Assembly (NCBI GenBank): GCA_903873585.1
Contig: CAIQOV010000002.1
Location: 1 to 64,000 of the forward strand
Reading direction: 5' to 3'
DNA: 64,000 nt
Origin: an uncultured Rhodobacterales bacterium
Lineage (GTDB): Bacteria; Pseudomonadota; Alphaproteobacteria; Rhodobacterales; Rhodobacteraceae
Position 1 is the first letter of the stretch. The number at the start of each line of letters is the position of its first letter. Shown here one piece after another: positions 43,709-53,951 of this stretch. The notes under the pieces were generated by a model. The model ran no database searches. It was not told where the DNA came from and saw only the letters and a list, made by a program, of their open reading frames with translations. The position numbers and the translations under genes are program-made.

Positions 43709-45325
43709 TTATGTTGCAATCTCAAAGGCCGCGCGCACCAGTCGCTTGGTGTAATCGGTCGTGGGGCGCTCCAACACGTCTTGGACAGGGCCCTGTTCGA
43801 CGATCTTGCCGTTTTGCATCACGATCACCCGATGGCACAAAGCGCGCACCACTTTCAGATCGTGGCTGATGAACACATAAGACAGCCCCCGATCGCGCTG
43901 CAATTGGCGCAGCAGGTCAATGATCTGGGCTTGCACCGACAGATCAAGCGCCGAGGTCGGTTCATCAAGCAAGATAAATTCCGGTTCAAGCGCGATGGCG
44001 CGCGCTATCGCCAAACGCTGCCGCTGACCGCCCGAAAATTCGTGCGGGAAGCGGTTCAAGATCGTGTCAGGCATGCCAGCATCGCGCAGCGCTTGTTGCA
44101 CACGGGCAAGGCGGTCTTTGGAGCCCGCGCCAATGCCATTCACAATCAACCCCTCTTCAATGATCTGGCGCACCGACATGCGGGGGTTCAGGCTGGCGAA
44201 AGGGTCTTGAAACACAATCTGCATCCGGCTGCGCAGCGGTTTCATCTGCGCGCGGGTGTGGGTTTCAATCCGCTCGCCCAGAAAGGACACCTCGCCGCCG
44301 TTCAGCGTGTTCAAGCGCAGCAAAGCTTGGCCAAAGGTGGTTTTGCCCGACCCGCTTTCGCCCACCAGCCCCAAGGTTTCGCCGCGCTTCAGCGTCAGCG
44401 ACAGGCCATCAACGGCTTGCAGTTGCGAATAGGTGCCGCGAAACACCCCGCCTTTGCGCAAGGTATAGGTCACGCGCACATCTTTGCCGGACAAAACGGT
44501 GTCTTGGCCCACCTCCAAAGCGTTGGCCTGCCCCTTGGGTTCGGCCCCCAGCAGGCGTTTGGTGTAGGGGTGCTGCGGGTTTGTGAACACTTGTTCGGTT
44601 GCGCCCTGTTCGCGCACCACCCCGTGCTGCATGACATAGACATGGTCGGCGAATTGCCGAACGACTGTTAGGTCATGGGTGATCAAGATCACCGCCATGC
44701 CAGTTTTGGCCTTAAGCGCCTTGATCAGGTTCAAGATTTCAGCCTGAACCGTCACATCAAGGGCCGTGGTGGGTTCGTCGGCGATCAGCACATCGGGGGT
44801 GTTGGCCAAGGCCATGGCGATCATCACGCGCTGGCGCTGGCCGCCCGAAAGCTGGTGGGGGTATTGGTTGATGCGCGCCTCGGGATCGGGGATTTGCACT
44901 TCGGCCAACAGCTCTATCGCGCGCGCCCAAGCGGCGGCTTTGCTGATCTTATTGTGAATGCGCAGCACTTCGGCCAATTGGGTGCCGATTTTGTAGACGG
45001 GGTTTAGCGACGACATCGGCTCTTGAAAGATCATCGACAGCCGATTGCCGCGCAAAAAGCGCATCTGGCTTTGCGGCAGGCGCGCCATATCCTTGCCATC
45101 GTACAGGATTGACGTGCCTTCCGACACCCGTGCGCGTTTTGACAACAACCGCATCACGGCCCGCGCCGTCACCGACTTGCCCGACCCGCTTTCACCGACC
45201 AGCGCAATGGTTTGGCCCCTGTGCAGGGTAAAGGACACGTCCTTTACCGCCTCAATCTCGCCGCCCATGACTTTGAAGCGCACGGCGATATTCTTGGCGT
45301 CGATCACAACGTTTGGGTCTGTCAT
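43709..45325 (-). CDS. ABC transporter fused double ATPase (Dpp/Opp type)
   Basis: This 538-residue protein contains two complete ATPase domains, as in GsiA/YejF: first with [16 protein letters not shown] and [12 protein letters not shown], second with [16 protein letters not shown] and [12 protein letters not shown]. Both carry the oligopeptide-family C-terminal [12 protein letters not shown] tail ([24 protein letters not shown]). It would energise the two permeases encoded just upstream. Start at 45325 has AAGGTGA upstream; a longer frame to 45463 overlaps the permease gene. Confidence 0.93.
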   Translation of the reverse strand: MTDPNVVIDAKNIAVRFKVMGGEIEAVKDVSFTLHRGQTIALVGESGSGKSVTARAVMRLLSKRARVSEGTSILYDGKDMARLPQSQMRFLRGNRLSMIFQEPMSSLNPVYKIGTQLAEVLRIHNKISKAAAWARAIELLAEVQIPDPEARINQYPHQLSGGQRQRVMIAMALANTPDVLIADEPTTALDVTVQAEILNLIKALKAKTGMAVILITHDLTVVRQFADHVYVMQHGVVREQGATEQVFTNPQHPYTKRLLGAEPKGQANALEVGQDTVLSGKDVRVTYTLRKGGVFRGTYSQLQAVDGLSLTLKRGETLGLVGESGSGKTTFGQALLRLNTLNGGEVSFLGERIETHTRAQMKPLRSRMQIVFQDPFASLNPRMSVRQIIEEGLIVNGIGAGSKDRLARVQQALRDAGMPDTILNRFPHEFSGGQRQRLAIARAIALEPEFILLDEPTSALDLSVQAQIIDLLRQLQRDRGLSYVFISHDLKVVRALCHRVIVMQNGKIVEQGPVQDVLERPTTDYTKRLVRAAFEIAT

Positions 45326-45335
45326 GATGGTCACC

Positions 45336-46460
45336 TTAATACGGGTCAACGGCATCGCGCAGGCCATCGCCCAGCGAGTTGAAGGCAAAGACTGCGACCA
45401 GCAAGAAACCCACGGGCGACAGTATCCAAGGATGCGTACCGATCGACCCGAAGGTTGCCGCATCTTGCAGCATCAATCCCCAAGAGATCAGCGGCGGCTT
45501 CACAGCAAAGCCTAGATAGCCAAGGAAACTTTCCAGCAGAATGATCGTGGGAATGCCAAGAGTGACGGCCACAATCACATGGCTTAACACATTGGGCAGA
45601 ATGTGGCGCGTGATGATGCGCCCGTCTGATGCGCCGACGGCAACGGCGGCGCGCACATATTCGATCCGCGCCATCGCCATGGTTTTTGAACGCACCTCGC
45701 GGCTAAGCTGCGCCCAGCCTAGGCCCACGATCACCAAGATCACAAAGCTTAGGAACACCGAAGACGGGGCCGTGGGCGGGATCAAGGTGGTTAGCGTGAG
45801 GTATAAAGGCAGTTGCGGGAAGGCCAAAATGATTTCGACAAAGCGTTGAAACCACATATCAAACCGCCCCCCGATATAGCCCGAGGTGATGCCCAGCATC
45901 GTGCCAATGATCGTGATCAGCGTGATCGACACCAGTGAAATCATCAGCGACAATCGGCTGCCAAACACCCCACGGCTTAAGATGTCACGGCCCAGTTTAT
46001 CCGTGCCCAACAGATGCAGAGCCGAGCCGTCTGCCACGCCAAACAAATGCCGCTGCATCGGGATCAGGCCCCACAGGTGAAACGGCGCGCCTTTGGCAAA
46101 CAGCACCAAATGGCGCGGATGGTCTAGGTCGGGGCCGGATAGGGGTTGGAAGGTGACAGGATCAAGCTCTGCCCCTTCCACAATCGAATAGGCCACGGGC
46201 CACGGCGTGAAACCGTCTTTGGTGTAAAACGAAAGCTGATCGGGCGGGGCGAAAGAGGTGGTGGGGGCGTTCGGATCCATCGGGGCGACGAATTCGGCGA
46301 AGATGGCGCTGAGCAGCAGCATTCCCACCAGAACCAGCCCGATCATTCCGGGAACGGATCGGCGGAACTTGCGCCACACCAAGGCGCGGTAGCTTTGGTT
46401 GGTGGTGGAAACGGTGGAAATGCGGGCGTCTTCGGCCTCACCTTGGTGCAGGGTGCTCAT
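45336..46460 (-). CDS. ABC transporter permease, DppC/OppC family
   Basis: A 374-residue inner-membrane permease with N-terminal FRRSVPGMIGLVLVGMLLLS, a long periplasmic loop (about residues 60-150), GTDKLGRDILSR and the EAA loop (YVRAAVAVGASDGRIITRHIL) that contacts the ATPase. The long extra loop is a feature of the alpha-galactoside/opine-type subgroup that I recall. It overlaps the upstream permease gene by ATGA and ends 10 bases before the ATPase start. Confidence 0.92.
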   Translation of the reverse strand: MSTLHQGEAEDARISTVSTTNQSYRALVWRKFRRSVPGMIGLVLVGMLLLSAIFAEFVAPMDPNAPTTSFAPPDQLSFYTKDGFTPWPVAYSIVEGAELDPVTFQPLSGPDLDHPRHLVLFAKGAPFHLWGLIPMQRHLFGVADGSALHLLGTDKLGRDILSRGVFGSRLSLMISLVSITLITIIGTMLGITSGYIGGRFDMWFQRFVEIILAFPQLPLYLTLTTLIPPTAPSSVFLSFVILVIVGLGWAQLSREVRSKTMAMARIEYVRAAVAVGASDGRIITRHILPNVLSHVIVAVTLGIPTIILLESFLGYLGFAVKPPLISWGLMLQDAATFGSIGTHPWILSPVGFLLVAVFAFNSLGDGLRDAVDPY

Positions 46461-47485
46461 GCGTCACTCCCCACCCGAATGCGCGGATCAAGCACGGCCA
46501 GCATCAGGTCGGCGATGATATTGCCAACAATCAGCGTGGCCCCCAAAACCAGCAGCAGCGAAGATGTCACAAACACATCGCCAATCGCCATCGACCCCAC
46601 AATGGCAGGCCCGATGGTGGCCAAGCCAAAGACAATGGCCACTTCAATCTCTCCGGTCATCATATAGGGCAGCACCACGCCTTGATAGGCGATCAAGGGG
46701 TGCAGGGCGTTGGGCACGGCGTGGTAAAGCACCACTTTGCTTTCCGACAAGCCCTTGGCCCGTGCGGTTTCAACATATTGGGCGTTCAACGTATCGAGCA
46801 AATTGGCCCGCATGACGCGCATATTATAGGCCAGCCCGCCAATCGTCGCCACGGCGACCACGGGCCAGACGTGCTGAACAAGGTTGCCCAGTTTGGGCCA
46901 ATTGAACTGGAACCAGCCCAGCCACCAATCTTGCCCGCCAAACTTGGTGGAAAAGAAACTGCCAATTTCTTGCACGTTCAGCTTATAGGCCAAGATGTAC
47001 AAGATCAGCAGCGCAAACAAAAAGCGCGGGATGGTCATGCCTAGGAACGACACAAACGACAGCACCACATCGACCCACGTGTACTGCTTCACAGCGGCCA
47101 GAATGCCAAAGCTGATGCCAAACAGGCTGGCCAACAGATGGCAGGTCAAAGCGATGAGGATGGTCTTGGGCAGACGCGCCTCGATCACATCAAGGACGGG
47201 TTTGTTGTACAGATAGCTTTCGCCAAAATCCAAACGGGTCACAATGCCCCAAACCCAGCGCAGATATTGAATAACCATCGGGTCGTTCAGCCCGTGGGTT
47301 TGGCGATAAGCCTCGGCTGCGGCATCGGCGGCGGCCATGGTGGCATTGCCTTGGGTAATCATATTGGTGCGGATGAAATCGCCATAATCGCCGGGCGGGG
47401 CCTGAATGATGATGAAGGTGATGATCGACATCACAATCAGCACCGGCACCGCTTGCGCCAAGCGTATGGCCAGAAAACGCAGCAT
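46457..47485 (-). CDS. ABC transporter permease, DppB/OppB family
   Basis: A 342-residue permease with the family N-terminus LRFLAIRLAQAVPVLIVMSI and several further helices; the EAA loop is YVETARAKGLSESKVVLYHA. It includes a large loop (TKFGGQDWWLGWFQFN) not found in short DppB proteins. Start at 47485 has GAGGTG upstream. With its partner it forms the channel of the importer; translation is coupled to the next gene. Confidence 0.92.
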   Translation of the reverse strand: MLRFLAIRLAQAVPVLIVMSIITFIIIQAPPGDYGDFIRTNMITQGNATMAAADAAAEAYRQTHGLNDPMVIQYLRWVWGIVTRLDFGESYLYNKPVLDVIEARLPKTILIALTCHLLASLFGISFGILAAVKQYTWVDVVLSFVSFLGMTIPRFLFALLILYILAYKLNVQEIGSFFSTKFGGQDWWLGWFQFNWPKLGNLVQHVWPVVAVATIGGLAYNMRVMRANLLDTLNAQYVETARAKGLSESKVVLYHAVPNALHPLIAYQGVVLPYMMTGEIEVAIVFGLATIGPAIVGSMAIGDVFVTSSLLLVLGATLIVGNIIADLMLAVLDPRIRVGSDA

Positions 47486-47548
47486 CGCGCACCTCAACCG
47501 GACAGGGGCGCGCAATAATGGCCAGCGCAACACCCAAGGGACATAAGA

Positions 47549-47577
47549 CCTCTGGCGGGCAGGGGGCCCGCCAGAGG
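47549..47577 (-). other. Intercistronic stem-loop after the binding-protein gene
   Basis: CCTCTGGCGGGC pairs perfectly with GCCCGCCAGAGG around a 5-base loop, between the binding-protein gene and the first permease. There is no U-tract, so it is more likely an mRNA-stabilising or attenuating hairpin that lets the binding protein be made in excess, as in mal-type operons. Confidence 0.65.
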
Positions 47578-47584
47578 AAAGTTC

Positions 47585-49651
47585 TTAGTTGGCCGCAATC
47601 GGGCCGGCTGAGCCGGGCGCGCCCGGCAGCGTGTCGGGGTGCAGTTCAGCGTCGATCTGCTTGTCGGCCGGAACAAAGACACGCTCACGAAGGATGTTGT
47701 CTTCGGCCCAGTTGTACATAAAGATCGGTGCCCCCGCCGGAATGTTGGCAAAGCGCTTGTTGACGATCAAAGCACCCGGATAGGCTGTCAGGCCGATACC
47801 GTCCAGATTGGCGGTGTAGACATTCTGGTAGTGCTTCATCAGCGCGCCGCGTTCAGCCGCATCGCGGGTGGCGATGAACTTGTTGACCGTATCGACCATG
47901 TCTTTTTCATAGTCGAGCAGATCCAACTCGCCCGTGCCATTGGCCTTGTGGTGGTTCGACGTGGTCGCACCGGTCGGGGCCAATTGCGCGGTGTTTTGCA
48001 CCACGGTGATCAGCTCGGTTCCGTTGCGAATGATGATCCAGTCGAACTTGCCGCTGTCACGCGCATTGTCAAAGTCTTTGCCGCCCAAGGCGTTGAGCGT
48101 GACTTTCACGCCGATGTCGCCCATCATGGCAACAACACCTTCGGCCAAGTTCTTGTCGGTGGCATAGTCAGACTGGGTCAGCAAAGTGACGTTCAGGTCA
48201 GCCCCACCCGCCACGTTGACAAAGCCGTTGCCATCGCTGTCAGTCAGGCCCGCCGTTTCCAGCTGTGCTTTGGCCGAGGCGGTGTCGAACGGATAGTAAA
48301 CCGTCGATGCCTTGTCATAGTAAGAGGTGCCGTCATACAGGCCACCCGGATAGATCGCGGTGAACGGGCCTTTCACAAGGCTGTCGCCCAAACGCTGCCG
48401 GTCAAGGCCGTAGGAAATCGCCTTGCGGAAGTCGAGGTTGCGGTTCAGCTCGCGGATCGCTTGTTGGTTGGCATCAGGTTCGCCCCAGCCATTGCCTGAC
48501 AGGTTCGGGAACAGCGAATAGCCAATGGTGCGCGGGCCAAACGCCAGCTTGGCGGGCGATGCCGGATCGGCGGCCTTTTTCAGGCTTTCGACAAAGTTTT
48601 CCGGCTGTTCAAGGTTGGAAAAGTCGCCCGTACCGGCCACGGCCTGCACGTCACGATCGCCCCAAGTCGAAAGACGGTACTGCATTTCATCCAGATAGGG
48701 CAGTTGATTGCCGGCTTCGTCAACCTTCCAGTAATAGGGATTGCGGCGCAGCACGACCACGTCATCGGGGCGGTGTTCAACCACAGTCCAAGCGCCCATG
48801 ACGGGGAAGTTCATGTAATCCGCCGGGAAGGCTTTTTGGAACGACTCGTAATCCTTGCCGCCATACTTGGGATGCTGCGGCTTTAGCATATGGGCCGGGC
48901 CGGGGCAGAAGTTGCCGTAGGCCATGTTGTACAGCACCGATTCCGGGAAAGCGGTGGGGAAGGTGAGTGTGAAGGTGTAGTCATCGACGTTGGCATAAAC
49001 ACCGTCGGCATAAGTCGCCGAAGACGCGCCCATCAACGGGGTGACATCGGGGTCGTTCACGACGTCGTTGAAATAGAACTCGGTGTCGGCGGTGGTAAAG
49101 GGTTCACCGTCAGACCATTTGGCCCCTTCGATCAGGTGCACGGTCAGCGTTTTGCCGTCTTCCGACCATTCCCAAGCCTTAGCCAAGTTGGGCATCGGTT
49201 GCAGATCGGATGCGTTCACCTCAAACAGGGGGCCGGTGCGGGTTAGGCATTCGACCAAGCCGATGTCGATGCCGCCCCAGCCATAAGACTGGCCAGCCCA
49301 GAAGTTCCAACCTTCAGGACGCCCGCCGATCACATGGCGCATCACATCGCCGTAAACGCCGGTGCCATCGGGTTCGTTCGCGGTCTTATAGACCAGCGGC
49401 TCTTTGGGCAGACGGTCGGCCAAGGGGGGCAACTTACCGGCGGCTTCAAAGGCTTTCACCCATTCCGGCTGATTATAGGCGGGAAGGGCTTTGTATTCGT
49501 AAATGTCAGACCGGTTTACAAAAACCGGTGTGCCCTGAGCATCAAACTGGGGCGCGTCCGGCGGGGTCGTGGGTGCCACAACATCGGCACGCACCGCCAC
49601 AGCAGACACACCCAACAAAAGCGCCGCCAAAGCGACGCGCTGGATTTTCAT
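47585..49651 (-). CDS. Solute-binding protein, family 5 (AgpA-like)
   Basis: The 688-residue periplasmic protein has a signal peptide (VALAALLLGVSAVAVRA, cleavage near residue 22) and the SBP_bac_5 fold: LAKAWEWSEDGKTLTVHL, WSDGEPFTTADTEFYFND and late RKAISYGLDRQRLGD. Family 5 proteins usually bind peptides, but a long subgroup, including AgpA of Sinorhizobium, binds alpha-galactosides; linkage to GH4 genes supports a sugar ligand here. It is the first gene of the operon, divergent from the AraC regulator. Confidence 0.9.
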   Translation of the reverse strand: MKIQRVALAALLLGVSAVAVRADVVAPTTPPDAPQFDAQGTPVFVNRSDIYEYKALPAYNQPEWVKAFEAAGKLPPLADRLPKEPLVYKTANEPDGTGVYGDVMRHVIGGRPEGWNFWAGQSYGWGGIDIGLVECLTRTGPLFEVNASDLQPMPNLAKAWEWSEDGKTLTVHLIEGAKWSDGEPFTTADTEFYFNDVVNDPDVTPLMGASSATYADGVYANVDDYTFTLTFPTAFPESVLYNMAYGNFCPGPAHMLKPQHPKYGGKDYESFQKAFPADYMNFPVMGAWTVVEHRPDDVVVLRRNPYYWKVDEAGNQLPYLDEMQYRLSTWGDRDVQAVAGTGDFSNLEQPENFVESLKKAADPASPAKLAFGPRTIGYSLFPNLSGNGWGEPDANQQAIRELNRNLDFRKAISYGLDRQRLGDSLVKGPFTAIYPGGLYDGTSYYDKASTVYYPFDTASAKAQLETAGLTDSDGNGFVNVAGGADLNVTLLTQSDYATDKNLAEGVVAMMGDIGVKVTLNALGGKDFDNARDSGKFDWIIIRNGTELITVVQNTAQLAPTGATTSNHHKANGTGELDLLDYEKDMVDTVNKFIATRDAAERGALMKHYQNVYTANLDGIGLTAYPGALIVNKRFANIPAGAPIFMYNWAEDNILRERVFVPADKQIDAELHPDTLPGAPGSAGPIAAN

Positions 49652-49820
49652 GGTTCTCTCCTCCCATAGCCCAAGCGGGCCCGTGTTGTTCGCTTAAGAC
49701 GCGATCCCGAGGCGGTTTTAAATGCCCCCTCTGGTGCTGGTTAGTCTGCGGACAATCGGGCTTTACAACAATGGCGTTTTGCCAGATTCTATTCTGGTTT
49801 TCTAAGATGGGCGCAGGTAG
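49652..49820. promoter_or_regulatory. Divergent control region of the sugar operon
   Basis: The 169-base gap between the binding-protein gene and the AraC regulator must contain both promoters. It has an inverted repeat CCAGA-N6-TCTGG (49782-49797) 24 bases before the regulator start and is less GC-rich than its surroundings (TTTACAACAATGGCGTTTTG at 49772-49791). AraC-type operators are usually direct repeats, which I could not define with confidence. Confidence 0.5.
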
Positions 49821-50723
49821 ATGAAAGACACCCCCGACACTGACCGCCTAAAAGGTGCCCCCAAGCACGAAAGACACTTTTATGCCACAAACCGCGCCTT
49901 TGGCCGATTCGGGATGCGGATATTTGAACCGCAAACGATGGAACGGCCGCATTGGCATGGCCATGTCGAAGCAAATTTCTGCCTGCATCATGCCATGGGC
50001 TATGATGTTGACAACGAACAGGTCGTGGTTCCCGCAGGGCGATTGGCGGTGTTTTGGGCGGGCGTTCCGCATCGGTTGCACACCATCACCAAAACGGGGG
50101 CAGAAATGCCCCAGTTGGTTAATATCTACCTGCCGCTTGATGCCTTTTTGATGATGAATCACATTATGCCGCTGCAAGTGGCGCTTTTAGGCGGTGGCAT
50201 CATTTTATTGCCCGAAACGCTATGCACTGAAGATATGGTGCGCCGTTGGTATGCCGATTACCGCTCAGGCGATTTTGAGCGGACCGAGGTTTTGAAGATG
50301 GAGATGAATGCCCTATTCCGCCGCGCGTTCTTGGAACAGCCAAAGTTCTTGCGCCTGCCCCGCCACGAGTCGGTGGGCGAACGCGCGTTAAGTTCGGTGC
50401 ATATCCGCCACGTGATCGCCATGGTGCGGCTGGTTCTGGAAAACCTCGACAAGCCCTTGAAAAACGCCGATATCACCGCCGTGACCGGCCTGCACGAGAA
50501 TTACGCTTTGGGCCTGTTCACCAAGATCATGCAAACCCCGCTGCGCCAATTTGTGTTGCGCATGCGCCTTATGCGGGCAAGGGCTTTGCTGGTCGAAAGC
50601 TCGCTTGCGATTGCTTCGGTGGCAGAAGCGTCTGGCTTCACCTCTATCAGCCAGTTTTACCACCAATTCAAAGCGGCTTACGGCGTGGCCCCAAATGCGG
50701 TGCGAAACCAGTATTTGGCATGA
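49821..50723 (+). CDS. AraC family transcriptional regulator (MelR/AgpT-like)
   Basis: The 300-residue protein has an N-terminal cupin-like sensing domain (MERPHWHGHVEANFCLHHAM) and a C-terminal double HTH (VTGLHENYALGLFTKIM; ASVAEASGFTSISQFYHQFK) with the AraC signature. MelR controls melibiose genes in E. coli and AgpT an alpha-galactoside importer in Sinorhizobium; the same role is inferred from its position divergent from the binding-protein gene. The ribosome-binding site is poor (AGGTAG). Confidence 0.9.
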   Translation: MKDTPDTDRLKGAPKHERHFYATNRAFGRFGMRIFEPQTMERPHWHGHVEANFCLHHAMGYDVDNEQVVVPAGRLAVFWAGVPHRLHTITKTGAEMPQLVNIYLPLDAFLMMNHIMPLQVALLGGGIILLPETLCTEDMVRRWYADYRSGDFERTEVLKMEMNALFRRAFLEQPKFLRLPRHESVGERALSSVHIRHVIAMVRLVLENLDKPLKNADITAVTGLHENYALGLFTKIMQTPLRQFVLRMRLMRARALLVESSLAIASVAEASGFTSISQFYHQFKAAYGVAPNAVRNQYLA

Positions 50724-50858
50724 CGTGCCGGCGCGCAGGAAGACTGCTTTGATAGCAAAGTGCGGGTAGGGATCAAAAGCACAAACAAGCCGCGCCGAGG
50801 GCTTTGTGGATTGGTGCCACAAAAGGCATTTTAAAGGGCCTTAGCGTGCCACCAAGAA

Positions 50859-50911
50859 GCGGGGGTTTCACACCCCCGCACCCCCGTGGGATATTTGGGC
50901 ACGTATGAAAG
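50859..50911 (-). repeat. 3'-end repeat element, copy 2
   Basis: Hairpin GCGGGGGT-TTCAC-ACCCCCGC (50859-50879), 6 bases, then core GTGGGATATTTGGGCACGTA (50886-50905, continuing TGAAAG). In the minus direction the element begins inside the 3' end of the small gene and supplies its last codons and stop. Loop and spacing are identical to copy 3, while the stem differs by compensated bases. Confidence 0.75.
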
Positions 50912-51218
50912 ACAAAAGGGCAGCGCGTTCGGTTGTGACGTAATCGGCGGGGTCTTGGGATTCGTAGCGACCCAATTCCGCAGCTTTGTCGAAAAACCCC
51001 TGCGCGGGCAGGTCTTTGGCCAAGCGGCCTGACAAGACCACGGCGCGGAACGGGTGGTTTTGGGCGGCGTCTTGTTCCATCGTCGCTTCCAGCGCTGCGG
51101 TCAGGCGGGCGATGGTGGCGGGGCCGGTTAGGCCCAGATCACGGGCGAGTTGGCCGTAGGTGATGGTTTGGCCCCCTGCGGCCAGCTGGGCCAGCCGCAG
51201 GGTCAGGGCGTGCATCAT
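50868..51218 (-). CDS. Conserved small protein, winged-helix-like, function unknown
   Basis: The 116-residue protein begins [20 protein letters not shown] and has [20 protein letters not shown], which faintly resembles the DNA-binding (winged-helix) part of O6-alkylguanine transferase-like proteins; no PCHR active site exists. The last 14 residues ([14 protein letters not shown]) are encoded by repeat copy 2. The ATG overlaps the gyrA stop (ATGA), so it is expressed with gyrA. No function is assigned. Confidence 0.7.
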   Translation of the reverse strand: MMHALTLRLAQLAAGGQTITYGQLARDLGLTGPATIARLTAALEATMEQDAAQNHPFRAVVLSGRLAKDLPAQGFFDKAAELGRYESQDPADYVTTERAALLSFIRAQISHGGAGV

Positions 51219-53926
51219 TCTTCGGCTTGTTCGGCCACGCGGGCGACAGAGACAACCTCTTCCGCGCCGCCGGTGTTGAGCACCTTAACCCCGCCAGCAC
51301 TGCGCGAGCGGAAGCTGATCTGGTCAACCGGCACGCGGATCGATTGGCCGGTGGAGGTGGCAAGCATAATCTGATCGGACAGATCAACCTTGAACGAGGC
51401 AACCAAGGGCCCGCCGCGCATGGCGGAATCCATGGCCTTAACACCCATGCCGCCACGCCCGCGCACGGGATAATCGTGGGAAGATGACAGCTTGCCCGTG
51501 CCAGAGGTGGTGATCGTTAAGATCAAATCCTCGGCCGCTGACATCTGCGCGTAGCGTTCGGGCGACAGTTGCCCTGCTTCGACCGCTTCGCCGTCTTCAT
51601 CGGCTTCGGCCTCTTCCACCACGCCGGCCATCAGGCGGCGTTGTTTCAGATAGGCTTCGCGCTCGGCGGGGTCGGCTTCAAAGTGGCGGATCACCGACAT
51701 CGACACAACCTTGTCGCCGTCAGCCAAACGAATGCCGCGCACACCGGTTGAGCCGCGCGATTTGAACACGCGAATCTCGGTTGTGGCAAAGCGAATGGCG
51801 CGGCCAAGCGCTGTCACCAGCATCACGTCATCTTGGTCAGCGCAGATCGCGGCGTTGACCAGCGTCACCCCTTCGGGCAGCTTCATCGCGATTTTGCCAT
51901 TGCGCTGCACATTGGTGAAATCGGACAGGTCGTTTTGGCGCACATCGCCGTCAGAGGTGGCGAAGATGATTTGCAGATTGTCCCATTCCAGTTCCGGCAC
52001 ATCCACCGGCATCAGGGCGGCAATCGACACGCCCGCTTCAATCGGCAGGATGTTGACCATGGCCTTGCCCTTGGCCGTGCGGCCGGCTTGCGGCAGGCGC
52101 CATGTTTTCAGCTTGTACACAATGCCATCGGTGGTGAAGAACAACAACGGCGTGTGGGTGTTGGCGACAAACAGGGTCGTGACGACATCGTCATCCTTGG
52201 TCTGCATCGAGGCCAGACCCTTACCGCCGCGATTTTGGGCGCGAAATTCCGCCAAAGGTGTGCGCTTGATATAGCCGCCCGAGGTGATGGTGACGACCAT
52301 ATCTTCGCGTTCGATCAGGTCTTCGTCTTCCATATCGCCCGACCAATCGACAATCTCGGTGCGGCGGGGCACGGCGAACAGGGCTTTCACCTCGCGCAAC
52401 TCATCAGCGATGATGGTCATGATCCGCTCGCGCGATCCAAGGATTTCCAAGTAATCCTTGATCTTTGCGGCCAGTTCTTCCAGCTCGTCGGTCACTTCTT
52501 TCACGCCCAAAGCGGTCAGGCGTTGCAGGCGCAGTTCCAAAATGGCGCGGGCTTGGGCTTCGGACAGGTTATAGGTGCCATCGTCGTTCATCGTATGGCT
52601 GGGGTCATCGATCAGCCGGATATAGGCCGCGATATCCGCCGCAGGCCAGCGCCGTGTCATCAGCTTTTCACGCGCCTCTGCCGCATCGGCCGAAGCGCGG
52701 ATGGTGCGGACAATTTCATCGACGTTGGAAACTGCCACAGCCAACCCGCACAGAATATGACTGCGTTCGCGGGCTTTCTTCAGTTCAAACGCGGTGCGGC
52801 GTGCCACAACTTCTTCACGGAAGGTGATGAAATGGCTGAGAAAATCGCGCAGCATCAGCGTTTCAGGCCGCCCGCCGTTCAACGCCAGCATATTGCACGC
52901 GAACGAGGTTTGCATGGGCGTGAAGCGGAACAACTGGTTTAACACCACATCCGCCGTGGCATCGCGTTTAAGTTCAATCACCACGCGCACGCCGATCCGG
53001 TCGGATTCGTCGGCCACGTTGGAAATGCCCTCGATCCGTTTGTCGCGCACCATTTCGGCGATGATTTCGATCATGCGCGATTTGTTGACCTGATAAGGGA
53101 TCTCGTCGATCACAATCGCAAAGCGGTCTTTGCGGATTTCTTCGATATGGGTTTTTGACCGGATGATCACCGATCCGCGCCCTTCAAGATAGGCTTTGCG
53201 CGCACCAGAACGGCCCAAGATCAAGGCCCCTGTGGGGAAATCGGGGGCGGGAATGATCTCCATTAGGCGTTCGGTGGACAGGTCGGGATCGTCAATCAGC
53301 GCCAAGGCTCCGTCGATCACTTCGCCCAAGTTGTGGGGCGGGATTCGGGTGGCCATGCCCACGGCAATGCCTTCGGCCCCGTTGACCAGCATATTGGGAA
53401 AACGGGCGGGCAGAACGGTGGGTTCTTTGTCTTTGCCGTCATAATTGTCTTGAAAATCAACGGTGTCTTTGTCGATATCGGCCAAAAGGTAGGCGGCAGG
53501 CTTATCCATGCGCACTTCGGTGTAGCGCATGGCAGCGGCGTTATCGCCGTCCATCGAGCCGAAGTTGCCTTGGCCGTCTAGCAGCTTCAAGCTCATCGAG
53601 AAGGGCTGCGCCATACGCACCAGCGCATCATAAATCGCGCTGTCGCCGTGGGGGTGGTATTTGCCCATCGTATCGCCCACGGGGCGGGCTGATTTGCGGT
53701 AGGGCTTTTCATGGGTGTTGGTGGTTTCGTGCATCGCAAACAGAATGCGGCGGTGAACGGGTTTCAGCCCATCGCGCAGATCGGGGATGGCGCGGCTGAC
53801 AATGACCGACATCGCATAGTCCAGATAAGCCGTGCGCATCTCGGACGAGATGTCGACTTGCGGGCCGTGGGCCACTGGTTTTGGCGAATCGTCAGTGTTT
53901 TCAGGGGGTTCTGTGGTGTCGCTCAC
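51215..53926 (-). CDS. gyrA: DNA gyrase subunit A
   Basis: GyrA cuts and rejoins DNA in the supercoiling reaction. The 903-residue protein has the quinolone-determining region [19 protein letters not shown] with Ser and Asp at the positions of E. coli S83 and D87 (sensitive type), the catalytic Tyr in [10 protein letters not shown], and C-terminal pinwheel blades with [13 protein letters not shown] (GyrA box-like) and [12 protein letters not shown]. Translation starts at a GTG with no clear ribosome-binding site. An acidic insert ([17 protein letters not shown]) is in the C-terminal domain. Confidence 0.97.
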   Translation of the reverse strand: MSDTTEPPENTDDSPKPVAHGPQVDISSEMRTAYLDYAMSVIVSRAIPDLRDGLKPVHRRILFAMHETTNTHEKPYRKSARPVGDTMGKYHPHGDSAIYDALVRMAQPFSMSLKLLDGQGNFGSMDGDNAAAMRYTEVRMDKPAAYLLADIDKDTVDFQDNYDGKDKEPTVLPARFPNMLVNGAEGIAVGMATRIPPHNLGEVIDGALALIDDPDLSTERLMEIIPAPDFPTGALILGRSGARKAYLEGRGSVIIRSKTHIEEIRKDRFAIVIDEIPYQVNKSRMIEIIAEMVRDKRIEGISNVADESDRIGVRVVIELKRDATADVVLNQLFRFTPMQTSFACNMLALNGGRPETLMLRDFLSHFITFREEVVARRTAFELKKARERSHILCGLAVAVSNVDEIVRTIRASADAAEAREKLMTRRWPAADIAAYIRLIDDPSHTMNDDGTYNLSEAQARAILELRLQRLTALGVKEVTDELEELAAKIKDYLEILGSRERIMTIIADELREVKALFAVPRRTEIVDWSGDMEDEDLIEREDMVVTITSGGYIKRTPLAEFRAQNRGGKGLASMQTKDDDVVTTLFVANTHTPLLFFTTDGIVYKLKTWRLPQAGRTAKGKAMVNILPIEAGVSIAALMPVDVPELEWDNLQIIFATSDGDVRQNDLSDFTNVQRNGKIAMKLPEGVTLVNAAICADQDDVMLVTALGRAIRFATTEIRVFKSRGSTGVRGIRLADGDKVVSMSVIRHFEADPAEREAYLKQRRLMAGVVEEAEADEDGEAVEAGQLSPERYAQMSAAEDLILTITTSGTGKLSSSHDYPVRGRGGMGVKAMDSAMRGGPLVASFKVDLSDQIMLATSTGQSIRVPVDQISFRSRSAGGVKVLNTGGAEEVVSVARVAEQAEE

Positions 53927-53951
53927 GTGGGGGCGCGCCTTTGATGCGGGG

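Noticed and set aside
42267..43754. 495-codon plus-strand frame opposite the second GH4 gene
   Set aside because: Antisense artefact of high third-position GC; the GH4 motifs on the other strand are decisive.
50803..50823. Stem-loop TTTGTGG / CCACAAA after the AraC gene as terminator
   Set aside because: The stem is only 7 bases and no T-run follows; too weak to call as a terminator.
51833..52942. 369-codon plus-strand frame inside gyrA
   Set aside because: Antisense shadow of gyrA with no recognisable motif.
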